A stretch of 64,000 bases of DNA from Daphnia pulex (taxonomy: Eukaryota; Arthropoda; Branchiopoda; Diplostraca; Daphniidae). The stretch is taken from contig NC_060024.1 in assembly GCF_021134715.1 (NCBI RefSeq), positions 8,370,001 through 8,434,000 on the forward strand. The letters are read 5' to 3'. The notes under the pieces were generated by a model. That model was not told where the DNA came from, did no database searches, and saw nothing but the letters and a program-made list of their open reading frames with translations. A program made the translations under genes and the position numbers. Below, one piece after another: positions 37,801 to 48,768 of the stretch. Numbering within the stretch: the first letter of the stretch is position 1; each line of letters starts with the position of its first letter.

Positions 37801-38052
37801 CTATTGTCCTTAAATTGAATTTTTTTATCAAATCACTTTTTTTAACTCCTCAAACTGATTGGATGGCACTCCTTGCTGTTGCCACTCTATAATCTTTTTT
37901 GCGACACTTACACGAAGTCGTTCTTTGTGATTTCTTGTTAGATCGCAAAATGTTTTTTTGTTTTGAAAATTTATGACTGCTAAAACTTTTTCCACTGTAT
38001 AGTCACTGATTTGCTTTTTAAAAATTTTGGCTGTGACTCTAGTATCACTCAT
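34871..38052 (-). pseudogene. Tnp2-type (CACTA/EnSpm-like) transposase-related gene, 5 exons, lightly damaged
   Basis: Exons on the minus strand are 37736-38052, 37440-37668, 36781-37379, 36301-36719 and 34871-36250, all with GT-AG borders in consistent phase (about 980 aa if undamaged). The N-terminus is charged. The middle is acidic and Ser-rich with a basic run (KKKRKKRPFPLP). A zinc-binding-like CSLYCMSCDSP ... GYWGCERCIQKG follows, then FALDPMHTVYAGCYGRR and FDRKLRPLSASQKYKHHEHR. This is the arrangement seen in arthropod and cnidarian Tnp2/DUF4218-type proteins (acidic site DxMH, then R.R.L and E.R..L). Damage seen: net single-base shifts in exon 1 (A run near 37848-37854), exon 5 (near 35530 and in the A8 run 35187-35194), and an in-frame TGA at 37342-37344. 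It faces the DUF4806-like gene across 196 bp. It is either a decaying transposon or a domesticated gene hit by recent or assembly-derived indels. Confidence 0.7.
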
Positions 38053-38248
38053 TGTCAAGCTTGACACTACTAGACTGAAACAAATATAGTTGCCAGACTG
38101 TTCAATTGTCAACTTCCCGCCTAAATCCAATCTGTCCCTCTATAGACGTTGTCACATTGACTAAGATGTTACCACATTGAGCCACATAACCGCTTTGTGG
38201 CTGTGTCAAAACTTGCACACGCCACCGCTATAACATTCTCCAGCTGTC
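38053..38248. promoter_or_regulatory. Divergent 196-bp spacer, candidate bidirectional promoter
   Basis: Only 196 bp separate the ATG of the minus-strand Tnp2-like gene from the ATG of the plus-strand DUF4806-like gene, so both must start here. It contains the repeated word CACATTGA.C / ACCACATTGAGCCACATAACC (38150-38190). No TATA box is obvious. Confidence 0.45.
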
Positions 38249-40731
38249 ATGGAGGATTTCGTGTACGTAGCATTCAGATTTCGTCTTTCTCAAATCCGAA
38301 TCATCTCATTGCAGGTATTAATTTTTGCTCTATGTTTTATGATTGTCGCATATTTCAATTACTGATAACATGTGTGTATTAGACAACAGTTAGAAGTTGG
38401 ACCTACAAGAAAAACCTAGCTCGTATGGATTCAAATATTCCCTGGAATTGTACTCCTCCACGTTTTATCTCTCGATTGGACTTAGAAATGGATGAAGATG
38501 GGCCTTCAACACTGGTAAAATGTTTATTATGTTATGAATGTGTAAATCTTTGTTTAGTGACATCTAACTTTTATACGACAGAATATTGGATTTCCAAAAG
38601 ATGCTTGGTGTGGAAGTTATGATGGACTGGACTGCGATCAAACTGGCATCCCAAAATCATGGAAGTACTACGTTGTAAAAAAAACTAACCATTGAGGCCG
38701 GTGAGAAGATTCCAGAATTCTACATGATTCAACCACCATGGCTGTCTAATTGCAAGAAGTACTTTCTATATCCTGGAATTAATCTTGGAGACCCTCTTAA
38801 CAATCCCCAAGCTTGGGGGGCTGAGCTGTTCAGCAAAAAAAATTTCCCAACGAGTAACTTTCTTGAATGGAAACTGGAGGCAGTTCTAAATCTACAAGAC
38901 AAAAGTATGGTGTTTTATTTAAAACGTTTTCATCTACAGTGACATGCAATGATATGTTTTGCTTTATTTTAGAGTCTTATTCCAAAGCTCGTAAAAGGGT
39001 AAAAAGATTTACAGCAAATCCCAGCTTATTGTGGGAGGAATCTGGGAGCGAGCTGATTGTCAATGGAACCCGCGACGTTCGGCCAGTCAATTTCAGTGAC
39101 TATGACTATGAAGTAACGAAGGTTCGTCGGTGGAAAAAAGGAGCGTCAAACAACAGAGGTTTCTATACAATATCTATATTAAGCTTCGCATAAACTTGAC
39201 TAAATCTTTTTATTTCTATTGCTCAATTGAATAAACAGATACCCGAAACGAAGTCATCAGTGTCGCGGCCACAGCTGATGGATCCAATAACGGGATTAGT
39301 GAATTGACAGAAGGTAAAGGTATTATTCTCATTTTTGACGAGAATAATGTTTTGATTTTGACGCATCTTTTCTCATTATGCAGATCCTGAAACAGTCACG
39401 ACACCTAATCCAGTTAAGGAAAAATCAGGTTAATGTGAACAAACAATTCAAAATACTTATTGACACTTATATTTTCCATTATTTTGATTTGTGACAGATT
39501 GTGAAAAATCCATGGCGTACGCTGATGATGATCCTTTTCTCTTGGCTTCAACGTGTCCAGATCCGCCGATGAACATCGTGAATCCACCACCAGTCACCAT
39601 CAAACATCGTGACCAGTCATCCTCAATAAGCTCGGGCTCGTTGCAATTTTCTTCTGATGATTATAATAAAGGTAATAACACAATGATTATTTAAAAGCAT
39701 ATGTGATTGATCATGATTGTTGATTTTTTTTCAGGATTCAATGCTGGTTATTCCATTTGCAGTTTCTTCTGCCGTGGCAACTGCCACACCTTTTGCCACA
39801 CCTTGTTCAAATAAAAAGAGAAGGAGGACGACGGATGTCTTTTGTGACGATGATGGTCGATTTAATTTCGAGACTGAATTCCGTGAAATGCAAGATCAAT
39901 TGAAGCATGTTTATGCATTTGTTAAAAGAATGGAAGCAAAGGAGAACACTACACCCGTATCGAGTTATCACTCGGGTGTAGTGAAGAAGTACTTTGAATC
40001 AGTAAATGCGGATGGAAAAATTGTTTCGTTTATACCGTGTGATTCAACCGACTCTCTGCTGTCTTTGAATTCTCTTCTCAATTTTAACGAATTAATGATA
40101 AGTTTGGTGAGCAATTTCTTAAATAAAATTCTTTCTTATTTTCTAAAATATTTCGTGTCCATATTCTAGACTTTTGATCTTGTATCCAAATTCCAATCTT
40201 CATCAAAGGATATCGACGCATTCCTAAGATCGGTTTATTCTTCCCTCATTAGCGATTGCGCGAGTAATCTTATCCTATGGAAGGCGGATTCGAAACAACC
40301 GGGACAGGGGAACCTTTCTAATATCTTGACGGTCTTTGGCGGTAAAGACAATTTCTACTTAAAAAGTAAAACAAATTAATTATACCGTTCTTTTTTTTAC
40401 TTTCAGTCGCCATCCATTATTTTTCAGACTCGCGCAACCTATCGAGGTTGATAGTGTCCGAGATCATCAACAAGATGCAAAATCTACGAAAAAATGTGGC
40501 GGCCAATTATCGAAAAATTAACGGTGTTGGACCACCCAAAAATGAGAAGACCCACGACAAAGAAAATGAGAAGCCGAATTACGTTTTGGGTCAGAATATT
40601 ACAAAATTAGAAGGTTTGATGAATGCATTTAATTGCCATAAATTCCTATGTAATTGTTACCACCATTTTTATTTGCACGTTAATTGATCCGTTTTGTTCG
40701 GTTTTGTTTCATTTCTTTCTTAGTTAATTGA
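38249..40731 (+). CDS. DUF4806-like protein, 11 exons, one homopolymer frameshift
   Basis: Plus-strand exons are 38249-38314, 38383-38514, 38582-38904, 38973-39158, 39239-39313, 39384-39428, 39498-39671, 39763-40106, 40170-40341, 40407-40613 and 40724-40731. All ten introns are GT-AG and phase-compatible. The total is 1732 nt, one more than a multiple of three, and the extra base lies in an A8 run (38677-38684) in exon 3. Read without it the product is 576 aa. N-terminal landmarks are GFPKDAWCGSYDGLDCDQTG, PEFYMIQPPWLSNCKKYFLY and RRWKKGASNN. The middle is Ser/Pro-rich with a basic NKKRRRTTD. The C-terminal half (FLRSVYSSLISDCASNLI, SRLIVSEIINKM) resembles the DUF4806 domain of arthropod proteins of unknown role. 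The stop lies 6 bp before a MITE. The domain call is moderate; the exon model is strong. Confidence 0.7.
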
Positions 40732-40736
40732 CAATA

Positions 40737-41030
40737 GGGCTCTTTCGGATCTGTTTTATTTTGCCGATTTATCTGGCAACGCAGCATGGCGCCGTCTCTT
40801 GGTAGGGCGAGAACAGGGAGAAGAGGGAGAATGGGAGGGAGGAGTGCGTCCTCCCATTCTCCCTCTTCTCCGAGTCCGAAACGTTCGAAACGTTGGTCCC
40901 CTTTTTTTCGTACGCCCTCCTCCCTCCCATTGGTCCCATTCTCCCTCTTCTCCCCGTTCTCGCACTACAAAAGTGCACAGCCATGTTGCGTTGCCAGATA
41001 AATCGGCAAAAAAAAGATCCCAAAGAGCCC
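40737..41030. mobile_element. Palindromic MITE (GGGCTCTTT ends), copy 1, chimeric
   Basis: 294 bp, flanked by TA, with GGGCTCTTTCGGATC at the left and GATCCCAAAGAGCCC at the right. Long imperfect inverted arms include TTATCTGGCAACGCAGCATGGC and its complement. The right half matches copies 2 and 3 closely, while the left half is clearly more divergent. Left of it is the DUF4806-like gene; right of it is the sequence that flanks the right side of the MITE in intron 1 of the chitin-binding genes. It is thus the left breakpoint of the tandem array. Confidence 0.85.
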
Positions 41031-41273
41031 TATAATTGTTCAGAAGTATTTTTATTTAGTCGAATAATAACATAATTGGTCTTGAAATCAATCAATCAAA
41101 AGATAATTTTCAACACGAATTTTATAATTTTTAATTTCAAATAATGGAAATTGATTGAAAAATATTTGCCTATTTTTGTTTACTCATCAGAATTTAAATT
41201 AGCAAATATTCTTTAATAATTTATTTACTTAAAATTATAATCACTTATTTCGTACTTTAAAAAGGGTTCTTAC

Positions 41274-41316
41274 CTAAAACCAAGATGGTGAAAACCAAAG
41301 GTCTGGCCGCGAACAT
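41274..41316 (-). pseudogene. Orphan first coding exon of the chitin-binding gene
   Basis: The minus strand reads MFAARPLVFTILVL followed by a G and a GT donor. It is the same 43-nt signal-peptide exon as at 48726-48768 and 55241-55283. Downstream on the minus strand there is no exon 2 or 3, only the MITE and then the DUF4806-like gene in opposite orientation. It is the stranded 5' end of a copy lost or never completed at the array edge. Confidence 0.8.
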
Positions 41317-43723
41317 TTTTACAGATTAGTCGAAGATAGATGATTATATAAATCTAAAAATAATTAACAATTAATATTTTACGGTAAAATAATCTGTACA
41401 TTGACTTGAAAAATAGAAACTAGGCAAACTGAAAAATATCCATCTAAAATCACATTAATTCCTGGAACTTTCAGGAAGCAAATACTATACGATACCGATG
41501 TGGATAAACCAATACTTTAAAATAATAGCTGGAAAACAAAGAGTTGTTTTTTTCTACAAAATATAAAATTACCTTTAATTCTCTGTTTTGAACTACTCTT
41601 ATTACACTGTACTGCTTTGAAGGTGTGGAAGTGATATGATTTCCTATCAACAATTTGAGTGACTCTTATACCACGTGAAATGAAAGTTTTCGTTTTAGTT
41701 GCGAACATTACGCAATACAAAAACCAAAGGGCTGGACTCCAACAAATTCACATGAATCGATGACTGCCGCAAGGTCCACCTGAAAAAGTTACTTGTTAAG
41801 TACAATGACATCCACTTCGTAAAGTATAATTTAGTATCAACTAACTTTTTTGTCCTCAGTGTATCATTCTTTCTTTTTGGGCCTAAACTACGCTGTTTTT
41901 AAATTATATTTAGTGACTTTAATTATTTTACGCCTTCCCAATTAAATGACCATAAATCATTTTAAGGAATTTACGAAAGAATTTCTATATCTATTTTGTA
42001 GCTTGAAGAGTAAATGTGCACTTCAATTGTTAATACGCAGAAACCTGTTTAGCCTGTTCGGTATAGAATTATTGTTAGAGGTCATAAAAAGAGGGTGTTT
42101 TTATGTAAAATATATTTATTCTCTTTTACCCAAGAAGGAAATTTTTTATTTGACGAGAGAAAGTTGACGAAAAGATTCGTGGTTTCAATGTTTTTCCTTG
42201 ATGGCAGGCAGAGAGTTGAATTGGAAAAGCTAGCCTTTCCGTAGTTGACAACGCCCAAATAATTATTTTAATGAAAACTTTTGAAAATTATTTTGGTGTT
42301 CATAAAAAACTGGATAAATTAGCTATCTAAGGTTCTTCTTATTATCTAACTGGCGCAATATTTCATAAAATGCGCCTCATGATTATGTTGTCTTCTATTA
42401 TCAATTATTAATCGAAGATAGAGACTTATTTCATGCACAAAATTAATTCTATGTGTTTTTATGTCATGTAAAAATTACCAATGTCGCAGGCACTGATGCA
42501 TAATTCATCCTCGAAATTTAATTTTTTTCTTGGTTTCTGTTTTCTTTGTTGAGTTAGTTTTCGCCTAGTTTCTCGCCGTCTACTTCAAATTAACATTTTC
42601 ATTGTCCTCTTCATCGTAGTTCTGATATTTTACAATATAAATAAATGCTGTTCCCTACTTGGAGAAATCTGCTAGATTCTCCAATTTAGATTATTCCAAA
42701 AGTTATCACAATTGGCTCCATAGGTTTGGCCCTTCTCGAATCTGTCGGCTTTTATTGCCGTGGATCCGTAGTAAATTCATTAAACCACATAGGCGTTCTC
42801 CAAAGATCGATTTTAATAGTCTCTTACTGATTCAAATAAATTTATAGCTGAATGAGAGCTTTGCGGTTTTGGTAGTGGTAGCGTAACTTTCTTCTTGTTG
42901 GAGAATGTAACTCGTTCATGTCTTATTGACAAGAAAATGGTATATGTGAGGGAGTTTGGTTCTGATTTTTTTTTACCTTATTGAATGTGATTGTTTCATA
43001 ACCCTGTGAAAAACTGCAAAAGCAATGACGCAATTTTCAAACTAAACTGTTTTTCATTCTCCAAAATTTGTTTGGGTTTTATAGTTTCCGCATTGAACTT
43101 TGTAATATTTACATTGAAAACTATCAAACACCCATTTTGCTGATGTATTTTGGTAAAAAATCGAGTTTAGTTTTGATTCTGAATTAAAACAATGCAAACG
43201 GGGAAAACAACAGCAGAGTGCTTATCTAGTTGAATTTATTTCTATAAAATTTGGGAAGGTTTAGAAATACTTGTTTAGCCTCTCCAAGAAAGGATATATT
43301 TACACGCAAACACTTACAGTACTTACCTATAAAGTTTGAGAACGCGTGAGAGAACCTTATGGAATTAGGCAATTTTCTCGGCGCTCCCAAAAATGGAATT
43401 TCGTCGGAGAGAAAGATAAAGTTTTCATCTTCAAATAAATCACAGTTTAGAATCGCTTGTTAAACAAGTGAAGTTTGAAAATTCATCGCGGTACAATGTA
43501 ACCCCTACTGTGATGGCCTTTAAGTTAAAAACGGTCAAAACTAGAAGGATGGGATGAGTTTTAAAATTGCTTTCTCTTATAACTCTTCCACTTCTACTAT
43601 TATTTGATACCTATAATTAGTAAATCGTATAACTTTAAAGCATCTGTTCAAATGCCTAGAATAATATTTTCCTGAAAAATATTGAAAAAGCAAGATAAAA
43701 ACAACTGGTGCATATAGTAAATA

Positions 43724-44665
43724 CAGTCCCCTCCATAAGTATGGGATCACCCCGCGCCGTTCCATAAGGCGGCGTGTATTTTTCTAGTTGGTTTTTCGGG
43801 TGGTAAAAAGTGAAAAAATGACATAAATTCACAAAACTTGGAATTTATGTCATTTTACCTCTTTTGTTTTGTCTGAATTGTTTTTCAGATTTTTTCGTTC
43901 ATGGGATAGGCCTCTAAAAGTGGCTCCGAAAGTATCGGATCACTCCGACGCCAACCATGTTATCTTATGACCCGAACTTGTTTTTCACATAGCTTTTTAT
44001 ATATTTAATTTTTAAGAAGGAATTTTTATTTTCAAACCGTGTATACACTACCCTTTCATAATTATCTATTTATCCCTTATATAATTATCTATCAGCTGGC
44101 GTAGGCAGGAAAATTAGTGTCGTTTTTATACGCCCCTTAAGTAAAAAAGGTAGCAGAGCGCCAGTGGTGTATAGAAACCACACTAATTTTCCTGCCTACG
44201 CCAGCTGATAGAGGTTGTAAACCGTAAATGACGTCTTCTGCAGTCTCTGATTTCAGAAACTCGGGAAACGAATAAATCTGGGAAAATTCGAAAAAAATTC
44301 GGATCATTATGCAAAACTCACAGTTAGTTTATGAAAGGGTAGTGTATACACGGTTTGAAAATAAAAATTCCTTCTTAAAAATTAAATATATAAAAAGCTA
44401 TGTGAAAAACAAGTTCGGGTCATAAGATAACATGGTTGGCGTCGGAGTGATCCGATACTTTCGGAGCCACTTTTAGAGGCCTATCCCATGAACGAAAAAA
44501 TCTGAAAAAAATTCAGACAAAACAAAAGAGGTAAAATGACATAAATTCCAAGTTTTGTGAATTAATGTCATTTTTTCACTTTTTACCACCCGAAAAACCA
44601 ACTAGAAAAATACACGCCGCCTTATGGAACGGCGCGGGGTGATCCCATACTTATGGAGGGGACTG
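43724..44665. mobile_element. 942-bp nested palindromic Tc1/mariner-type element
   Basis: Ends are CAGTCCCCTCCATAAGTATG and its complement, flanked by TA (43722-43723, 44666-44667). The outer arms (43724-44059 and 44331-44665, about 335 bp) are almost perfect reverse complements. An independent perfect 32-bp inverted repeat sits inside (44089-44120 and 44180-44211). CAGT..CCCTCCATAA termini with a TA target fit Tc1/mariner superfamily ends. No transposase is encoded. Units B and C have the intact empty TA site. Confidence 0.9.
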
Positions 44666-45040
44666 TATGTAGTGTAAAATATTTGTATTTAAAATCTGAA
44701 ACAATGTACATCGATGCAGTGAAATTTATAAGTATACATTTTGAGATTCCTCTTGAAAAATTGCATAACATATACAAAATGAGACAGTTTTCCTTTAAAA
44801 ATAAACTTTTGTGTGGCTGCTGATGCTATTTAGAACTTTTAATTTAAAATATTTCTGAATATTCGCCTGGCGAAAGCCAGATTGGCGTTGTTCCCAAGTC
44901 ACATTAAACTATTGTAGATTTTAAATAGATCAGCTGCGCATCAACATCATTTTTTGCATAAAAATAGTACACACAAATATGTAGAGAAAATTAAGTAAGT
45001 AAAATCACTTTTGGTTAATATAAGGAACACAAGAAACACC

Positions 45041-45046
45041 TTTATT
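45041..45046 (-). terminator. Poly(A) signal of chitin-binding gene A
   Basis: AATAAA on the minus strand, about 50 nt after the stop codon. The equivalent sites are 51565-51570 (gene B) and 61995-62000 (gene C). Confidence 0.65.
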
Positions 45047-45093
45047 TTGTAATATATCTGTCTTTTTTACCGTATTATCTCTGTGATAGTGAT

Positions 45094-48000
45094 TCAGTTG
45101 TATGCCTCAAAATCACGCTCTTCTTTAGTATTAGTTGACCGGTAATCTTCATCAGATTTTGTTAAAGTTTTGCTGACTGCAGAGTTCGGATATTGTTTGT
45201 TTTCATATTTATCCTCGTCGTTTTGTTGTTCGCCAGAGGAGATCACAAAAAGTTTCTCGTTTAAATCGTAGAGACCTGTTGCTTTGGAGCAATCGAATTC
45301 ATACCACCAAACACAGACGAAATGTTCCTGACTAAAAATAGTTCCGTTTGGACAGAGGAAGCTCCATTGACGATCCCCTAAACAAATATGGAAAACTTGA
45401 CAACGGGCAGATACATCGGCATAATAGCCTGGCAGACGTTGCTCTGAACAATTAAATTGATTGTTTGGAAGTTCAGAAAAGATGGGATAATCGGTTCCAG
45501 GCTCTCCCGGAATCGCAGAGTAATCTCCCTCACTTTCAGATCCATCGTGGTCGCCAGTTTTATAGTTCTCTGCGATAGCTGCAAAAGATTTGGATGAGTC
45601 AGCTTTTTCGTTTGGTTTAGAGTTGTAAGTGGAAAGATAATCAGCAGGTGATTCAATGGGTTGGGTTTTATAATTTGACTTATTTCCCGTGCTGATTGTT
45701 GGATAATTTGTGGAACTTGAGCTTTTTTCAATAGACGAATACTCAGTCAAAACTGGGTTGGCTGAAGATGGCCTAACATCAACTGATAGATACTGGTCTG
45801 TACTGGTACCAGATTGATAACTAGGGGAATTTCCTTGCTTCTGATAGGAATTCTCATGTTCCACTGGGTCGGAAATGACATAAACTCGATCGTTTGACTT
45901 ATCCACAGAACTTGGACCAGTATTGGCATAACTAACATAAGGTGTTTCACCAGGAACAAGCACTGAAGTTGGTTTCGTGTTGTAAGCCTTAGCAGGATAT
46001 TGATTACTGTCGCTTTGTCCTTGAGTAGTTGAAATTGGACTCTGCTCATAAGAAGTAGGGCTGGTGTATCCCCTTTGTGTTAAATGTGTAGATGTCGCCA
46101 ATGAGGAATGGGTGGTGGATTCCTCATACCTAGATGTAGTACTGTAATAGGATGTTGTTCTCTCTTGGGGAGGAATTTTATATGTTTTAGTTGTGGTTTT
46201 GGTTGTAGACTCAGTTGAGTATTTCAACGGCGCCGTGGCCTTAGTCAAAAGAACTGATGGTGACTCGGTTTGAGGATAAGACTTTAATTCTTGTGTGGAA
46301 TACGGCGATTTGGTCACTGGAGAAATAGACGCAGACTTTGGTTGGTAAGGTTTTGAAGTAGGAACGTAATTTGGAACATTTTGTTTCTTAGTATCTTCGG
46401 TATGTGGTAAAAGAGACTCGATTTCTCTGTAGAATCCTGGGGCAGAATAACCTGGAATTTTCAACGGTTTGCTTTCACTGGTGTTAGATTCTTTATTCTT
46501 TTTGTAAGGTTCACTTGAGGGTTTTTCTTCCGAGCTAAAAGAAGGAAGACTCGGGGAATTAAATTTCTTCTTATTTTCAGTGTCCGGAGAAGAATCAACT
46601 TCCTTGTGGGAGAGGGAGGCAGAAGGAACTGAAACCTTTGGTTCACTTTCGTCCACATGCGACACTTGTGATAGCTTTTTGTCATAAGATTCTTTTGAAG
46701 GTTTTTGTTCCTGTGTGCCATGAGAACTACTTGAAACGTAAGATGGGGCATCAAGTTTCTTCTTTTCTTCGTAATCTGACAGAGACTCGGCTTTCTTGTA
46801 GGACTGAGGAATAGGATAAACTGTTGTTTTCGATTTTTCTTTCTCTACATTTGAAACATCATGTGGTTTACTCGTTGAAGGTTTATCTCTCACGGTTTTG
46901 TATTGTGGTGTGGAATAAAGAGATTTGGGGATATCTTCTTTCTTCTTGTTTTCGGTAGCGGGCGAAGATTTCACATATTTCGATGATGGGGTTTCAGAAT
47001 AACCTGAATACTTTAACTTGATTTTGTCCACATTATATTCTTTCTTTTCAGTATAAGAATGTTCTTTCTGTGCATAAGATTCACTTACTTCAGCTGCGGA
47101 GGATGGTGTTGTAATCTCTGATTTTGTGGGTGTCTTCAAATAAATTTCGGTTGATGGGTAGGCTTTTGTTTCCTTATAGGTAGAAGAAACAGTAGGTTTT
47201 GAAATGGATGGTTGGGTCGTCTGGTATTTTAACGTTTCTCCTTTTGAATATGAATTATGTTCTGGATAGCTCGCAGAATCAGATACGTACGCAGATGCAT
47301 AAATCGTTGATTTTAAAGGGGAAATGTAGACTGGAACGGTTTCTAGCAACTTGACAACAGAGACATTAGAAACTGCAGACTGAGATTGACTTTTGTGGTG
47401 TTGATTATCCGTGGGAAGCTTTTTTCCATATTGGTGGAGTTTCGTAAGTTGAGCTTGCTGGACAGGATAGGGTGATTTTGCAGGATTGATATTTTGTTGA
47501 TACGTTACTGTCGATTTAGGGTTTACGGATATGGTCGGATTTGTCTTTAATGCGGGATTCGCTGCCTTTGTGTTTTGCAGTGATGGAGGAATTGATTTTC
47601 CACTCTGGAAGGACGTTTCAGGGAAATTGGAGTAATGGTTAGGTATTTGAAGGGAATTTGGCCCAACACCAAATACTACTATTCCAGGTCTCGGGGCAGC
47701 TGGGCGAACAGGCAATTGTCTTTGTGCCGAAGCTGTTGAATAAACGTTCGAGGGAGTGTGATAATTGTTGTGTGGAACGTGTAGTTGTGGTAGTTGTTGA
47801 GTTGGCAAATTTTGATTCTGATAGGCTTGAACCGAAGGTATAATCCGACGACCTTTTCCTCTTTTCTACATTTGGTAACAAATTTAGACGCGAATTAATA
47901 CATATTAATAAACTTAAATATTTGTATTCGGTTTATAATGCAAATTATTTTTGTTACTACTAATTATTTATTTTTGTTCATTGATTTCTAAATAAGTAGG

Positions 48001-48768
48001 ACCTGAAATATAAAACTTACGTGTGAAATGGCGTCTGTGATGTCAAGTATTCCTGAAATTTTAAATATGTATAAATGTAAAAATTGTTTCTTGACTCAAT
48101 ATAAAATACTTCAATAAAAAGTAAAATGGTAGATAAACTTAATCAATGTATTTATGAACTCAATCTCATTTGTGTTCCGTTTGAAAATAAATCATTACTT
48201 CAGATTGTTAAACCATTATAGGGCTCTTTGGGATCTGTTTTCTTTTGCCGTTTATCTGGCAACGCAGCATGGCTGTGCACTTTTGTAGCGCGAGAACAAG
48301 GAGAAGAAGGAGAATGGGACGAATGGAGGAGATGAGGAAACGTTGGTCCCCTTTTTTTCGTACGCCCTCCTCCCTCCCATTCGTCCAATTCTCCCTCTTC
48401 TCCCCGTTCTCGCGCTACAAAAGTGCGCAGCCATGTTGCGTTGCCAGATAAAACGGCAAAAGAAAACAGATCCCAAAGAGCCCTATAATTGTTCAGAAGT
48501 ATTTTTATTTAGTTGAATAATAACATAATTGGTCTTGAAATCAATCAATCAAAAGATAATTTTTAACACGAATTTTATCATTTTAAATTTCAAATAATGG
48601 AAATTGATTGAAAAATATTTGCTATTTTTGTTTACTCATCAGCATTTAAATTAGCAAATATTCTTTAATAATTTATTTACTTAAAATTATAATCACTTAT
48701 TTTGTACTTTAAAAAGGGTTCTTACCTAAAACCAAGATGGTGAAAACCAAAGGTCTGGCCGCGAACAT
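45094..48768 (-). CDS. Secreted single-domain chitin-binding (CBM14, CPAP1-like) protein, copy A
   Basis: Three coding exons: 48726-48768, 48021-48052 and 45094-47865. They sum to 2847 nt (948 aa), and phases match (1 nt left from exon 1 plus GA of exon 2). Exons 1-2 encode the signal peptide (MFAARPLVFTILVLGILDIT), and KRGKGRR follows. The long middle is Ser/Thr/Lys/Tyr/Pro-rich with degenerate repeats of about 50 residues (YKKAES..., EEKKKLDAPSY...). The C-terminal six-Cys peritrophin-A domain spans about residues 829-886: PGYYADVSARCQVFHIC, SFLCPNGTIFSQ, CVWWYEFDC. This matches cuticle proteins of the CPAP1 type that bind chitin in the extracellular matrix. The mature protein has no methionine. 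Intron 1 contains MITE copy 2 (48221-48483). Relative to copies B and C it has three extra residues (SKPLKIPGY against SKNPGY). Confidence 0.88.
48221..48483. mobile_element. Palindromic MITE, copy 2, in intron 1 of gene A
   Basis: 263 bp, GGGCTCTTTGGGATC to GATCCCAAAGAGCCC, flanked by TA. Arms include GCCGTTTATCTGGCAACGCA and its near-complement. It looks the same as copy 3 at 54736-54998, as expected for duplicated units. Confidence 0.9.

Larger units (their letters stand above)
41317..45093. other. Unit A spacer: upstream flank of the orphan exon and 3' flank of gene A
   Basis: Nearly the same sequence occurs at 48769-51617 and 55284-62047 (minus insertions). Short open frames recur in all units (for example 42659-42847), but they have no recognisable domain and are shared only because the units are recent duplicates. 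About 43115-44815 is MULE 3' segment, interrupted by the 942-bp palindrome. Gene A's poly(A) signal lies at 45041-45046. Confidence 0.6.

Noticed and set aside
37797..37842. Intron between the first two coding blocks of the Tnp2-like gene
   Set aside because: The only GT-AG pairs give introns of 28-36 nt, too short. A one-base indel in the A run makes a single continuous exon.
40756..41035. Several Arg/Ser-rich frames on both strands, repeated near 48250 and 54765
   Set aside because: They are readings of the palindromic MITE, open on both strands because of its symmetric purine-rich arms.
42659..42847. 62-codon frame conserved in all three units (also 50129 and 56644)
   Set aside because: Conserved only because the units are recent duplicates; no start context, domain or splice structure supports a gene.
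45378..46754. Overlapping minus-strand frames inside the chitin-binding gene
   Set aside because: Out-of-frame shadows of exon 3; the true frame holds the six-Cys domain and is open for 924 codons.
47639..47881. Alternative N-terminal frame for gene A
   Set aside because: It begins at a non-ATG codon and runs through the intron 2 acceptor. The spliced exon 1-2-3 model is phase-perfect instead.
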